Assembly: GCF_900116445.1 (NCBI RefSeq)
Contig: NZ_FPBH01000021.1
Coordinates: 62,001-126,000, forward strand
DNA: 64,000 nt
Direction of reading: 5' to 3'
DNA from: Paraburkholderia aspalathi
GTDB taxonomy: Bacteria; Pseudomonadota; Gammaproteobacteria; Burkholderiales; Burkholderiaceae
The notes beneath the pieces were generated by a model. The model was not told where the DNA came from. It ran no database searches and saw only the letters and a list, made by a program, of their open reading frames with translations. Position numbers and translations under genes: made by a program. Shown one piece after another: positions 34,155 through 43,163 of the stretch; within the stretch, counting starts at the first letter, position 1; every line of letters starts with the position of its first letter.

Positions 34155-35591
34155 ATGAACGGAATCGACGCGGTCGTCACTTCGCTGCTCGCGAACCGGG
34201 TCGACAGTCTGCTCAATCTCGCGCCGGGTAGTGCGACCGCCTCGCAGACCGGTGCGGCGGGCGTCGATACCGAGATTCTCAATACCACCCCCATCGCGCC
34301 CCCCGCGCCAGCGCCGGCTTCCGCGCAAACCGCGCTGTCTGCCGTTGCGCTCACGCTTAATGCGATTGTGAATTCCGGCGGCGAGGCGACTCCGGCGGTG
34401 CTCGGCCAGTTGCCGATCTGGCCGGCCGCGCCGGCGCTCGACGTCGAAGGCGACGGCTTGTCGCTCTTCGATACGACAGCCACGCCTGCTGCTTCATCTG
34501 CCAATCCGAATACCGCTGCTACCACCGGTACCGCCGGTACCGCGGCCACCGCCAATGTGGCGGCGGCTCAGGTGCCGGTCGCCGCGCTCGCGGCCGCACT
34601 TCAACAGACGGTCGGCGATAGCGGCCTGTTCTACGAATCCCATCTCGCGCAATGGCTGGCCGGGCAGCGGCCGCCCGCGGCCCTCGCCAGCGAGGCGCAA
34701 AACAAGCTGGTGGCCGCCGCCGCGCAATTGCCGCTCGACTGGGCGAGCGACGCCGATCCGGCTTCTTCCTCGAACACGACAACCCGGCAGGGCACGGGCG
34801 CCGCGCCCAACGGTCCGGGCAACGGCGCGCCGGAAGGCAACGCGGCCGCCCGCGCGATGCCGTCGATCCAGACCGCGCAGGCCGCGCGCTTCGTGGCCGG
34901 CGAGGTGCTGGCAAGTTCTCTGTCCGAGCTGAACGGTCAGCCGGCGCACTCGAGCGTGCACAGTGCCGCGGCGCAACTGGCCGACGACGGGTCGTCGCAA
35001 AGCTCGCAATCGATGGCGGCCGCGGTTCATCCCGCGACCGTCCCTCTGGTGCGTCAGCAGCTCGATCTGCTTGCTACCGGGCAGTTTCGCTGGACCGGCG
35101 AAGCGTGGCCTGGCGCCAAGCTCGACTGGACCATCGAACAGGAAGGCGACGAATGGGACCGCAGCGGCGGCGGCACGGCGAGCGAGGACGGCCAGCCGTG
35201 GCGTACGCGGCTGACGCTGTCGCTGCCCACGCTCGGCACTGTGGATGCGGACCTGACGCTGACCGGCATGCGGCTGGTCGCGCGCGTGCAGGCGAGTCCG
35301 GCCGGTGCGGCGCGGCTGGCGGCGCAGGGTGAGAACTTTCGGCAGCGGCTTGCCGCAGCGGGCATCGAGCTGAACGGATTGACGATTCGCGAGATCGGCG
35401 GCGGCATACCGGCGACCGCGGCGGGTGCTGCAGCTGCGGCGGCCGGGCAGGCGGCGGCGTCTGCTTATGCGCGTTCGGCGTCGGCGGCAGCGGCGGCCGC
35501 CGCGACCGATAAAGTGTCGGCGGGGCGCCGCACGGCGCGTGTCGCACGCCCGGGAGCCGCGCCGGTCGACGATTTCGATTGGGATATGTGA
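34155..35591 (+). CDS. Second FliK-like hook-length-control-type protein
   Basis: A 478-residue protein rich in Ala, Thr and Pro. Its C-terminal domain resembles the FliK C-terminus (WRTRLTLSLPTLGTVDADLTLTGMRLVARVQASPAGAARLAAQGENFRQRLAAAGIELNGLTIREI). Upstream, VPLVRQQLDLLATGQFRWTGEAWPGAKLDWTIEQ forms a separate folded-looking block. It is distinct from the main FliK at 25277-26818, with which it shares little beyond the domain type. It lies downstream of the sigma-28-driven fliS-fliT, and its stop shares a base with the start of an FlhB-C-like gene (TGATG). The role is unknown; a partner of that small FlhB-like protein is an inference. Confidence 0.75.
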   Translation: MNGIDAVVTSLLANRVDSLLNLAPGSATASQTGAAGVDTEILNTTPIAPPAPAPASAQTALSAVALTLNAIVNSGGEATPAVLGQLPIWPAAPALDVEGDGLSLFDTTATPAASSANPNTAATTGTAGTAATANVAAAQVPVAALAAALQQTVGDSGLFYESHLAQWLAGQRPPAALASEAQNKLVAAAAQLPLDWASDADPASSSNTTTRQGTGAAPNGPGNGAPEGNAAARAMPSIQTAQAARFVAGEVLASSLSELNGQPAHSSVHSAAAQLADDGSSQSSQSMAAAVHPATVPLVRQQLDLLATGQFRWTGEAWPGAKLDWTIEQEGDEWDRSGGGTASEDGQPWRTRLTLSLPTLGTVDADLTLTGMRLVARVQASPAGAARLAAQGENFRQRLAAAGIELNGLTIREIGGGIPATAAGAAAAAAGQAAASAYARSASAAAAAAATDKVSAGRRTARVARPGAAPVDDFDWDM

Positions 35592-35959
35592 TGAGCCGCA
35601 AACATCGCCGCAGCGCGGCCGCGCTCGTCTACGACGCACAAGGCAACGATCCCGCGCCACGCGTGATCGCCAAAGGCTACGGCATGCTGGCCGAGATGAT
35701 CGTGCAGCGCGCCAAGGAAGCCGGCCTGTATGTGCACGAGGCGCCGGAAATGGTCTCGTTACTGATGCAGGTCGATCTCGATACGCGGATTCCGCCGCAG
35801 CTTTATCAGGCGGTGGCCGAGTTGCTCGCGTGGCTGCATCGGCTGGAAAGCGGGGCCGAGCATGCGCCTGAGGGCGGCGTCGTCGCCGCCGCGCAGGATG
35901 TCACGGATGTGGTCGCTACGGATATTGCGGATGCTTCGGGTGGGACGTCCAGGCGCTGA
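35591..35959 (+). CDS. FlhB C-terminal-domain-like protein
   Basis: A 122-residue protein resembling only the cytoplasmic C-terminal part of FlhB: PRVIAKGYGMLAEMIVQRAKEAGLYVHEAPEMVSLLMQVDLDTRIPPQLYQAVAELLAWLHRLE. It has no membrane helices and no NPTH autocleavage site, and corresponds to the part after cleavage (FlhB-CC). In other bacteria, stand-alone FlhB-CC homologues can stand in for the cleaved FlhB tail. It is coupled to the FliK-like gene and ends 8 bp from the convergent aldehyde dehydrogenase gene. Confidence 0.85.
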   Translation: MSRKHRRSAAALVYDAQGNDPAPRVIAKGYGMLAEMIVQRAKEAGLYVHEAPEMVSLLMQVDLDTRIPPQLYQAVAELLAWLHRLESGAEHAPEGGVVAAAQDVTDVVATDIADASGGTSRR

Positions 35960-35967
35960 GTGCCCCG

Positions 35968-37386
35968 TCAAAACCTCATCATCAGCTTCAGCTGCGCATT
36001 CACCCGCTTGCCGTACGGCGGCGAGATCCATCCGCGCGCGTTCAGCCGCGCCTGCGTCAGCACCGGCTTCATCTTCGAGAAGGTGACGAAGCCTTCGTAA
36101 CCGTGATACGCACCCATGCCGCTCGCACCGACGCCGCCGAACGGCAGGCTTTCGCACGCCAGATGCATCAGCGTTTCGTTGATCGCCATGCCGCCCGCGA
36201 TGGTGTCGCGCGTGACGCGGTCGATGGTCGCACTGTCGTCGGCGTAGAGGTAAAGCGCGAGCGGGCGGGGACGCGTGTTGATCCACGTGATCGCATCGTC
36301 GAGCGTGTCATAGGGGATGATCGGCAACAGCGGGCCGAAAATCTCCTCCTGCATCAGCGCGCTTTCATCCGGCGCATTCGTCACGGCGATCAGCGGAAAG
36401 CGGCGGCTTGCCTCATCGGGCGTGCTGTCGGTGAGCGTGTGCAGTTGCGCGCCGGCGGCCTGCGCTTCGTCGGCGAGACGTTGCAGCCGAGCGAAATGCC
36501 GCTCCGAGATGATCGATGTGTAGTCGAGGTTGCGCGCAAAGTCGGGGTACATCGTCGCCATCCGCGCGCGTGCCCGTTCGATGAACGCCTGCTCCTTGCC
36601 GCGCGGCACCAGCACATAGTCCGGCGCGACGCAGGTCTGGCCTGCGTTGAGCGTCTTGCCGGCGACGAGGTTATCCACGGCGTTGTCGAAGCGTGCGTGC
36701 TGACCGATGATCGCCGGCGACTTGCCGCCGAGTTCGAGCGTGACCGGTGTGAGATGTTCGGCGGCGGCGCGCATCACTTCATGGCCGACCTTGGTCGAGC
36801 CGGTGAATAGCAGATGGTCGAACGGTTGCGCGCTAAACGCGGCGGCCAATGCAGCATCGCCGTTCACTACGGCGACGTGGTCGCGCGAGAAGGTCTGACC
36901 GATCAGCTGTTCGAATAGCGCCGAGGTGCGCGGCGTCAACTCGGACATCTTGATGATGGCGCGGTTGCCGGCCGTCAGTGCGCTGATCAGCGGGCCGACT
37001 GCGAGCAGCACCGGATAATTCCACGGCACGATGATGCCGACCACGCCGAGCGGTTGCGGCACCACTTTCGCGCGCGCCGGCATCAGCCATTTGTTGGTGC
37101 TGCGGCGTTGCGCTTTCATCCACCGTTTGCCGTGTCTGAGCGCGGCGTCGATCTCACCCTTGATCAGCAGGAATTCGGCGAGCAGCACTTCCTGTTTCGC
37201 GCGATTGCCGAAGTCGGCGTTCATCGCGGCGGCGAGTGCGTCGCGGTTGTCGAGCATGACTTTGCGCAGCGCTTTCAGATGGCCGGCGCGCGCATCCCAT
37301 GACGGATACGGCGCGCGCAAATACGCATGGCGTTGATCGCGCAGCAGCGCTTCGAGCGCGACGACTTCTGGCAAATCGTTCTTCAT
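35968..37386 (-). CDS. calB: Coniferyl-aldehyde-dehydrogenase-type ALDH
   Basis: A 472-residue NAD(P)-dependent aldehyde dehydrogenase. Visible motifs are GIIVPWNYPVLLAVGPLISALTAGN for the cofactor site, FTGSTKVG, the general base Glu218 in LELGGKSP, and the catalytic Cys252 in NAGQTC. The C-terminal LPFGGVGASGMGAYHGYEGFVTFS is typical of the short, class 3-like ALDHs to which coniferyl aldehyde dehydrogenases belong. It would oxidise an aromatic or fatty aldehyde to the acid. It forms a minus-strand pair with an acyl-CoA-dehydrogenase-like gene 63 bp upstream. The exact substrate cannot be read from the sequence. Confidence 0.82.
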   Translation of the reverse strand: MKNDLPEVVALEALLRDQRHAYLRAPYPSWDARAGHLKALRKVMLDNRDALAAAMNADFGNRAKQEVLLAEFLLIKGEIDAALRHGKRWMKAQRRSTNKWLMPARAKVVPQPLGVVGIIVPWNYPVLLAVGPLISALTAGNRAIIKMSELTPRTSALFEQLIGQTFSRDHVAVVNGDAALAAAFSAQPFDHLLFTGSTKVGHEVMRAAAEHLTPVTLELGGKSPAIIGQHARFDNAVDNLVAGKTLNAGQTCVAPDYVLVPRGKEQAFIERARARMATMYPDFARNLDYTSIISERHFARLQRLADEAQAAGAQLHTLTDSTPDEASRRFPLIAVTNAPDESALMQEEIFGPLLPIIPYDTLDDAITWINTRPRPLALYLYADDSATIDRVTRDTIAGGMAINETLMHLACESLPFGGVGASGMGAYHGYEGFVTFSKMKPVLTQARLNARGWISPPYGKRVNAQLKLMMRF

Positions 37387-37449
37387 GTGTGTCCACTCCC
37401 TGATGGATAACGTGCGCGTTGGGTCGCGCTTATTGGTGTGTTGTGCTGT

Positions 37450-39135
37450 TCAAGCGGGAAATGCCCGCTCGATGATCGCGGCGTGATCGAACGTCGCCGG
37501 CAGCGTGCCGTACACGCGGCCGCTCTCGCCGCAGCCGTCGGCGAGACGCGTTGCGATGAAGGCGTCGGCGACTTCCGGCGGCGCGTGCTTCACCAGCAAG
37601 GTGGCCTGCGCGATCAGCACGATCTGCTGCGCGATCCGTCGCGCGGAGGCTTCGCGATGTTCGGCGGGCCCGTTGAGCGTGGCGGCGAGCTTGCCGAGCG
37701 CGGCGCTCAGAGCCGGGTGCCCTTGCGCATCCGCTTGCCACGCTGCGAACAGGGCCTGCGCCGCTTCGGGCTCGCGTTCCATGGCGCGCAGCACGTCGAG
37801 GCACATCACGTTGCCCGAGCCTTCCCAGATCGAATTCACGGGCGCTTCACGATAGAAGCGCGCCATCGGACCGGTTTCGACATAACCGTTGCCGCCCCAC
37901 ACTTCCATCGCCTCGCCGGTGAATTCCAGCGCGCGCTTGCAGACCCAGTACTTCGCCGCCGGCGTGACGATCCGGCGCCACGCGCGCTCGGCGGGCGCGG
38001 TCGACGATGCATCCGTCGACGCTTCGAAAGCGCGTGCTAGTCGCATGAACAGCACCGTCGCGGCTTCCGATTCCAGCGCCAGGTCGGCGAGCACATTGCG
38101 CATCAGCGGCTGATCGGCCAGTTGCCGGCCGAAGGCGCTGCGATGCCGTGCATGGTGGATCGCCTGCACCAGCGCCGCACGCATCAGGGCCGCGCTGCCG
38201 ATCACGCAATCGAGCCGCGTGTAGTTCGCCATTTCGATGATGGTCGGCACGCCGCGGCCTTCGTCGCCGATCATGATGCCGAACGCGTCGAAGAATTCGA
38301 CTTCGCTGCTGGCGTTCGAGCGGTTGCCGAGCTTGTCTTTCAGGCGCTGGATCTGCACGGCGTTCTTACTGCCGTCCGGCGCGAAACGCGGCACGTAGAA
38401 ACACGACTGGCCTTCGTGATCGTCGGTGCGGGCGAGTACCAGATGCGCGTCGCATTGCGGCGCGGAGAAAAACCATTTGTGGCCGACAAGGCGATATTCG
38501 GCGCCACGGCCGCTGCCGCGCGTGGCATAGGCACGGGTCTGGTTGCTGCGCACGTCCGAGCCGCCTTGTTTCTCGGTCATGCCCATGCCGATCATCGCCG
38601 AGGTTTTTTGCGTGAGCGGCACGTCGCGTGGATCGTGTTCGCGGGCGTAGAGCTTGTCGCGCAGTGTCTCGAACAAAGCCGGTTCGCGTTGCAATACCGG
38701 AATGCTCGCGAAGGTCATCGTCAGCGGGCAGAGGGAGCCGGATTCGAGTTGTGCGTGCAGGAAGTAGCCGGCGCAACGCGCGACCATGGCGCCGCTCTGC
38801 GGGTCCGAAAACGGCAACGCGTGCAGGCCTTCGCCGCGCAACAGCGACAGCAGCGTGTGCCACGAAGGGTGAAACTCCAGTGCGTCGATGCGTTCGCCGC
38901 GCGGGCTGTGCGTGACAAGTTCGGGCGTGTGGCGGTTCGCCAGTTCGGCAAGCGCGAGTGTCTCCGGCGTGGTGAGCGCTGCGCCGTGCCGTAGCAGCGC
39001 CTCGCGATGCCACGCGGCGCCGTCGCGTTCGAGGGCGGCGGACAACGCCACGTCGCTCGCAAACAGGTTGTAATCCGTGAGCGGAGGCGCCTGATTTGTC
39101 ACGTCGTGAGTGTGGCCGAAGCTGTGCCGTTCCAT
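37450..39135 (-). CDS. AidB-type acyl-CoA dehydrogenase
   Basis: A 561-residue flavoprotein of the acyl-CoA dehydrogenase superfamily, close in length and order to AidB (about 540 residues). Motifs include KTSAMIGMGMTEKQGGSDVRSNQT for FAD and substrate contact, GHKWFFSAPQCDAHLVLARTD, RLKDKLGNRSNASSEVEFFDAFG, and the C-terminal ALEFTGEAMEVWGGNGYVETGPMARFYREAPVNSIWEGSGNV. AidB in E. coli belongs to the Ada response, but many relatives act in catabolism. Here it precedes an aldehyde dehydrogenase and is divergent from a GMC oxidoreductase, which points to metabolism. Confidence 0.85.
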   Translation of the reverse strand: MERHSFGHTHDVTNQAPPLTDYNLFASDVALSAALERDGAAWHREALLRHGAALTTPETLALAELANRHTPELVTHSPRGERIDALEFHPSWHTLLSLLRGEGLHALPFSDPQSGAMVARCAGYFLHAQLESGSLCPLTMTFASIPVLQREPALFETLRDKLYAREHDPRDVPLTQKTSAMIGMGMTEKQGGSDVRSNQTRAYATRGSGRGAEYRLVGHKWFFSAPQCDAHLVLARTDDHEGQSCFYVPRFAPDGSKNAVQIQRLKDKLGNRSNASSEVEFFDAFGIMIGDEGRGVPTIIEMANYTRLDCVIGSAALMRAALVQAIHHARHRSAFGRQLADQPLMRNVLADLALESEAATVLFMRLARAFEASTDASSTAPAERAWRRIVTPAAKYWVCKRALEFTGEAMEVWGGNGYVETGPMARFYREAPVNSIWEGSGNVMCLDVLRAMEREPEAAQALFAAWQADAQGHPALSAALGKLAATLNGPAEHREASARRIAQQIVLIAQATLLVKHAPPEVADAFIATRLADGCGESGRVYGTLPATFDHAAIIERAFPA

Positions 39136-39364
39136 CTGCTGTCTCCGTTCGCCGGATGTCCGCCGATCGTTGATCGACGCTGTGCTGTTTTATCGTGGCG
39201 TGTCGTACCGCACGCTTTGAGGACGGCGCACCGGGCGCCGTGTTTGAATGCCCTGCGCGGCGGCCTGACGGGCGCACGCGCGCCTTTCATCATAGGGTCG
39301 CGGGAGGGCTTTCGTTTAGAGGGATCGCTCTGACACGAACCCGCCGTCGCAACCGAACGCTCCC

Positions 39365-39399
39365 TACAATGCCGATAAAACACACGTAGACAAGTGTGT
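39365..39399 (+). promoter_or_regulatory. Possible promoter -10 and operator before the GMC gene
   Basis: TACAAT (39365-39370) could be a -10 box; no good -35 is seen. Ten bases downstream an inverted repeat ACACAC-N8-GTGTGT (39380-39399) has the look of a repressor site. The rest of the 309-bp divergent gap (39136-39444) holds no gene. Confidence 0.35.
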
Positions 39400-39444
39400 A
39401 CTAGACAGGGTCCGCGAGCAACGCGGCCCCAATTGGAGGAGCGG

Positions 39445-41094
39445 ATGCAATACGACTACATCATCGTCGGTGCGGGCTCAGGCGGCTGCTCGCTCGCGAG
39501 CCGTCTGGCGGATAGCTGCCCGGACGCCACGATTGCCCTGATCGAAGCCGGTCCGCATACGGACCGCAATCTGTTCGTGAACATGCCGGTGGGGGTGGCG
39601 GCCGTCGTGCCGCACAAACTCAAAACCAACTACGGCTATCTGACGACGCCTCAGCCGGGGCTCGCCGGCCGCCAGGGCTATCAGCCGCGTGGGCGCGGCT
39701 TCGGCGGATCGAGCGCGATCAACGCGATGATCTACACGCGCGGCCATCCGCTCGATTACGACGAATGGGCGCAGCTCGGCTGCGAAGGCTGGTCGTGGGC
39801 CGACGTGCTGCCGTATTTTCGGCGCGCGGAGGGCAACGAGCGCGGCGCCGACGCATGGCATGGCGCGGACGGCCCGCTGACGGTGTCCGATCTGCGCTAT
39901 CGCAATCCGTTTTCGAAGCGTTTCGTGCAGGCCGCGATCGAAGCCGGTTACAAATCGAACAGCGACTTCAACGGCGCGGACCAGGAAGGCATCGGCTTCT
40001 ATCAGGTGACGCAGCGCGACGGACGGCGCTGCAGTGTTGCGCGCGCCTATATCTATGACCGCGCGCGCCCCAATCTGCACACGATCGCCGATGCGACGGT
40101 GCTGCGCGTGACCTTCGACGGCAAGCGCGCGAGCGGCGTCGAGATCGTGCGCGGCGGCCGTACCGAAACGCTGGAAGCGCGTGCGGAAGTGGTGCTGGCC
40201 GCGGGCGCGTTCAATTCACCGCAACTGCTGATGTGCTCGGGCATCGGGCCGGCGGCGCATCTGCAGTCGCTCGGCATCGCCGTGCTGCACGATGCACCCG
40301 AGGTCGGCCAGAACCTGATCGACCACGTCGACTTCACGATCAACAAACGGGTGTCGTCGATCGAGCCGACCGGCTTTTCGATTCGCGGCATTGCGCGGAT
40401 GCTGCCGCAGTTCATGACCTTCATGCGGCATGGGAAGGGCATGCTGTCGAGCAATGTCGCCGAGGCGGGCGGCTTTCTGAAGAGCCGGCCGACACTCGAT
40501 CGCCCGGACCTGCAACTGCATTTCTGCGCGGCGATCGTCGACGACCACAACCGCCATATGCACTGGGGCCACGGTTATTCGCTGCACGTCTGCGTGCTGC
40601 GGCCGCATAGCCGCGGCACGGTGACGCTCGCGAGCGCCGACGCGCGCACCGCGCCCGTGATCGATCCGCGGTTTTTCAGCGACTCGCGCGATCTCGACCT
40701 GCTGGTGGAGGGCGCGCAGATGGCGCGGCGCATTCTCGACGCGCCGTCGCTCGCGCTGCATGGCGGCAAGGAGCTGTACACGCATGTCGGCCAGACCGAG
40801 GAGGAATTGCGCCGGACCATCGCCGAGCATGCCGACACGATCTACCACCCGGTGGCAACGTGCCGGATGGGTGGCGATGCGCAATCGGTGGTCGATCCGC
40901 AATTGCGCGTGCGCGGCGTGACGGGGCTGCGGATCGTCGATGCCTCCGTGATGCCGACGCTGATCGGCGGCAACACGAATTCGCCCACGGTGATGATCGG
41001 TGAGCGCGCGGCCGAACTGATCGCGGCGAGCCGGCGTGAAGGGCAAACGGCGCCGGCGATGAAGTCGACCGGCGTCACCGGCGTGGCGGCTTGA
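39445..41094 (+). CDS. GMC-family FAD alcohol/choline dehydrogenase
   Basis: A 549-residue GMC oxidoreductase starting at ATG 39445 (GGAGGA 5 nt upstream). The N-terminus has the FAD dinucleotide fold YDYIIVGAGSGGCSLASRLAD, followed by RGRGFGGSSAINAMIYTRGHPLDYDEW. VLAAGAFNSPQLLMCSGIGP is the second GMC signature. The C-terminus has the active-site His in IYHPVATCRMG and the Asn in GNTNSPTVMIGERAA. Relatives oxidise choline or medium-chain alcohols to aldehydes. The adjacent, divergent aldehyde dehydrogenase and acyl-CoA dehydrogenase make an alcohol-to-acid route plausible. No betaine genes are next to it, so choline is not favoured. Confidence 0.88.
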   Translation: MQYDYIIVGAGSGGCSLASRLADSCPDATIALIEAGPHTDRNLFVNMPVGVAAVVPHKLKTNYGYLTTPQPGLAGRQGYQPRGRGFGGSSAINAMIYTRGHPLDYDEWAQLGCEGWSWADVLPYFRRAEGNERGADAWHGADGPLTVSDLRYRNPFSKRFVQAAIEAGYKSNSDFNGADQEGIGFYQVTQRDGRRCSVARAYIYDRARPNLHTIADATVLRVTFDGKRASGVEIVRGGRTETLEARAEVVLAAGAFNSPQLLMCSGIGPAAHLQSLGIAVLHDAPEVGQNLIDHVDFTINKRVSSIEPTGFSIRGIARMLPQFMTFMRHGKGMLSSNVAEAGGFLKSRPTLDRPDLQLHFCAAIVDDHNRHMHWGHGYSLHVCVLRPHSRGTVTLASADARTAPVIDPRFFSDSRDLDLLVEGAQMARRILDAPSLALHGGKELYTHVGQTEEELRRTIAEHADTIYHPVATCRMGGDAQSVVDPQLRVRGVTGLRIVDASVMPTLIGGNTNSPTVMIGERAAELIAASRREGQTAPAMKSTGVTGVAA

Positions 41095-41202
41095 TCGGAC
41101 ATCAATTTTCTCAATCTGGGTCGCAAATATAAGAATATTTAGGCGAACGTCGGCTAATTCGTCATAAATTGTGCCGTTTCGTTTATGAGATTTCCCCAAA
41201 CC

Positions 41203-41208
41203 TATAAT
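41203..41208 (+). promoter_or_regulatory. Perfect -10 box upstream of the DUF937/OmpA gene
   Basis: TATAAT about 58 nt before the ATG at 41267. The region upstream is AT-rich compared with the genome, but the -35 is weak. Confidence 0.5.
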
Positions 41209-41266
41209 CGCGCCGCGAAAAAGGACGCGTCAGGTGATGCGTTCGGGAAATCAAGGAAGCGAAGCG

Positions 41267-43018
41267 ATGAGTATCAATGTGATTCAGCTGATTCAGTCCG
41301 CGTTGACGGACGGTGTCGTGCGACAGATGGCGGCCCGCTTCGGGCTGCCGCCGGACGCGACCCAGAAGGTGCTTGCAACAACCGGCCCGGCGCTGGTGGC
41401 CGGTCTGATGCAGAAGGGCGCGACGCTCGACGGCGCGCGTTCGCTGTTCGCAACGATTCTCTCGCCTGAGGTAAACGGCCACATCGCCGAGCAGTTGCCG
41501 CAACTGCTCGGTACCACTACCGGCGTGAGCCAGCTGGAAGGCATGGGGCGGCAATTGCTCGAGCGCGCATTCGATCGCCGCGTCGACTCGCTCAGCGACG
41601 AGGTCGCCACCCAAACCGGCGTACCGGCGCATGCAACGCACGCCATGACGGGCATCGTCGGCGCTACGTTGCTGGGTTTGCTGAAGCGGCATTTTCTCGA
41701 AGGTCAGGGCAATGTCGGCCAGTTGCCGACGCTGCTCGGCCATCAACTGCCGGCCATTGCGCCGTACCTGAACGATCGTCTGATGGCCGGCCTTGGGCTG
41801 AGCGGACTCGGCGCGTTCACCGGCAATATTCTGTCGCAGCTGAAAGCGGTCTCGGCGCACATCGATCATCCGACGCCTGCTGCCAAACCCGTGGCCGAAG
41901 CCATGTCGAGCATCCGCGTGCCGGCCGACGCGGTGGTGCGCGAAGAGCGCCGTCCGCGCAAGTGGGTGTGGTGGCTGCTCGCGGCGATTGCTGCGGTGCT
42001 GGCTTTCCTGTTCCTGCGTGGTTGCCATGGCGAGCAACGAGGCGAACAAAGCGGTGAGCGCAGTAGTGCGGAAGCCGCGGCAACCGTGCAGCCCGCTTCC
42101 GCACTGGCTGGGGCTTCGGCCGCCGCGCCCGCGGCCGCTGATGTCGCTGCTTCGACGCCTGCCGCCAGTGCCGTCGCAGCAAGCGTTGCCAGCGACACGC
42201 GGCAACCCGCCGCCGCGCCCGCGCCGACCAAAGACAGCCAACTCAGCTTCACAGTCGACCCCGCCGGTAAGCCGACGCTCACCGCCACGGTTGGCAGCGA
42301 AGCCGAAAAGACCCAACTAATCGACGCGCTGACAAAGCACTTCGGCGCTGACCGTTTCGTCGCGAACGTCACCGTCGATCAGGACACCAAGCAAGCCGAC
42401 TGGCTCGTTCATCTGGACGGCCTGCTGCCGCTGATGGCATTGCCGGGCGCCGAGGTGAAAGTGGGTGGCGTGCACATCGAACTGAGCGGCAGCGCGGCAA
42501 ACGCGAAGCTCGGCTGGCTCGACAAACTCAAATCTCTGTTCGGCGCCTCGTATCAGATCGGTTCGTTCAACGTCGAACAGGCGGTCGCCAACGCAACGGA
42601 AAACTTCCGCAGCGCGATCAAGGGCCTCCTCGCGCCGGATAGTTCGTGCGTGACAGCAGACGTGGTCAAGGTGCTGAACCTGCAGGTGATCAACTTCGCA
42701 AGCGCCGGTGCTCGCGTGCCGGCCTCGGCGCTGGAAGATCTGAATCAGTCGGCGCAAGTGTTGAATGCCTGCGCGCGCAACGGCAAGACGGCCAAGCTCG
42801 AAGTAGCCGGCTATTCGGACAATGTCGGCGGTGCACAAGGCAATCTGCAACTGTCGAAGAAGCGCGCCGAAGCGGTTCGCGCGTATCTCGTGAAGACGGG
42901 TGTGCCGGCGGATTCGCTGGTCGCGCAAGGTTATGGCGATGCCAATCCGGTCGCGAGCAACGACACGGCGAGCGGCCGTTTTGCCAATCGCCGCATCGAG
43001 TTTGTCGCGCAGCAGTAA
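41267..43018 (+). CDS. DUF937 / single-helix / OmpA-like fusion protein
   Basis: A 583-residue protein starting at ATG 41267 (AAGGAAG upstream). The order is as follows. A DUF937 (YidB-like) helical domain lies at residues about 1-200 (SALTDGVVRQMAARFGLPPDATQKVLATTGPALVAGLM). One membrane helix follows (KWVWWLLAAIAAVLAFLFLRG, about residues 228-248), then an Ala-rich linker and a region of about 150 residues with alternating hydrophobic strands that could be BON-like. A C-terminal OmpA domain ends it (INFASAGARVPASALEDLNQ, KLEVAGYSDNVGGAQGNLQLSKKRAEAVRAYL, GRFANRRIEF). The OmpA part should bind peptidoglycan, while DUF937 would lie in the cytoplasm. The function is unknown. Confidence 0.85.
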   Translation: MSINVIQLIQSALTDGVVRQMAARFGLPPDATQKVLATTGPALVAGLMQKGATLDGARSLFATILSPEVNGHIAEQLPQLLGTTTGVSQLEGMGRQLLERAFDRRVDSLSDEVATQTGVPAHATHAMTGIVGATLLGLLKRHFLEGQGNVGQLPTLLGHQLPAIAPYLNDRLMAGLGLSGLGAFTGNILSQLKAVSAHIDHPTPAAKPVAEAMSSIRVPADAVVREERRPRKWVWWLLAAIAAVLAFLFLRGCHGEQRGEQSGERSSAEAAATVQPASALAGASAAAPAAADVAASTPAASAVAASVASDTRQPAAAPAPTKDSQLSFTVDPAGKPTLTATVGSEAEKTQLIDALTKHFGADRFVANVTVDQDTKQADWLVHLDGLLPLMALPGAEVKVGGVHIELSGSAANAKLGWLDKLKSLFGASYQIGSFNVEQAVANATENFRSAIKGLLAPDSSCVTADVVKVLNLQVINFASAGARVPASALEDLNQSAQVLNACARNGKTAKLEVAGYSDNVGGAQGNLQLSKKRAEAVRAYLVKTGVPADSLVAQGYGDANPVASNDTASGRFANRRIEFVAQQ

Positions 43019-43130
43019 TGATGGAGCTTGGTAAGCCTTGAAGGTAAGTAAGTCTCTGAGATGCGCCTTGGCGCAGGCTCTCGAGGCGGACTTTTGAGCC
43101 AAGCCGTCAAGGTCGGCTTAGCTAGGAAGG

Positions 43131-43160
43131 CATGCCGTCCGGTCTGCACCGGGCGGCATG
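43131..43160. terminator. Hairpin between convergent DUF937/OmpA and LysR genes
   Basis: CATGCCGTCCGG (43131-43142) pairs with CCGGGCGGCATG (43149-43160) over 12 positions with one G-T pair and a 6-nt loop. No U-run follows on either strand, so termination is only probable from its position. Confidence 0.55.
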
Positions 43161-43163
43161 TCG

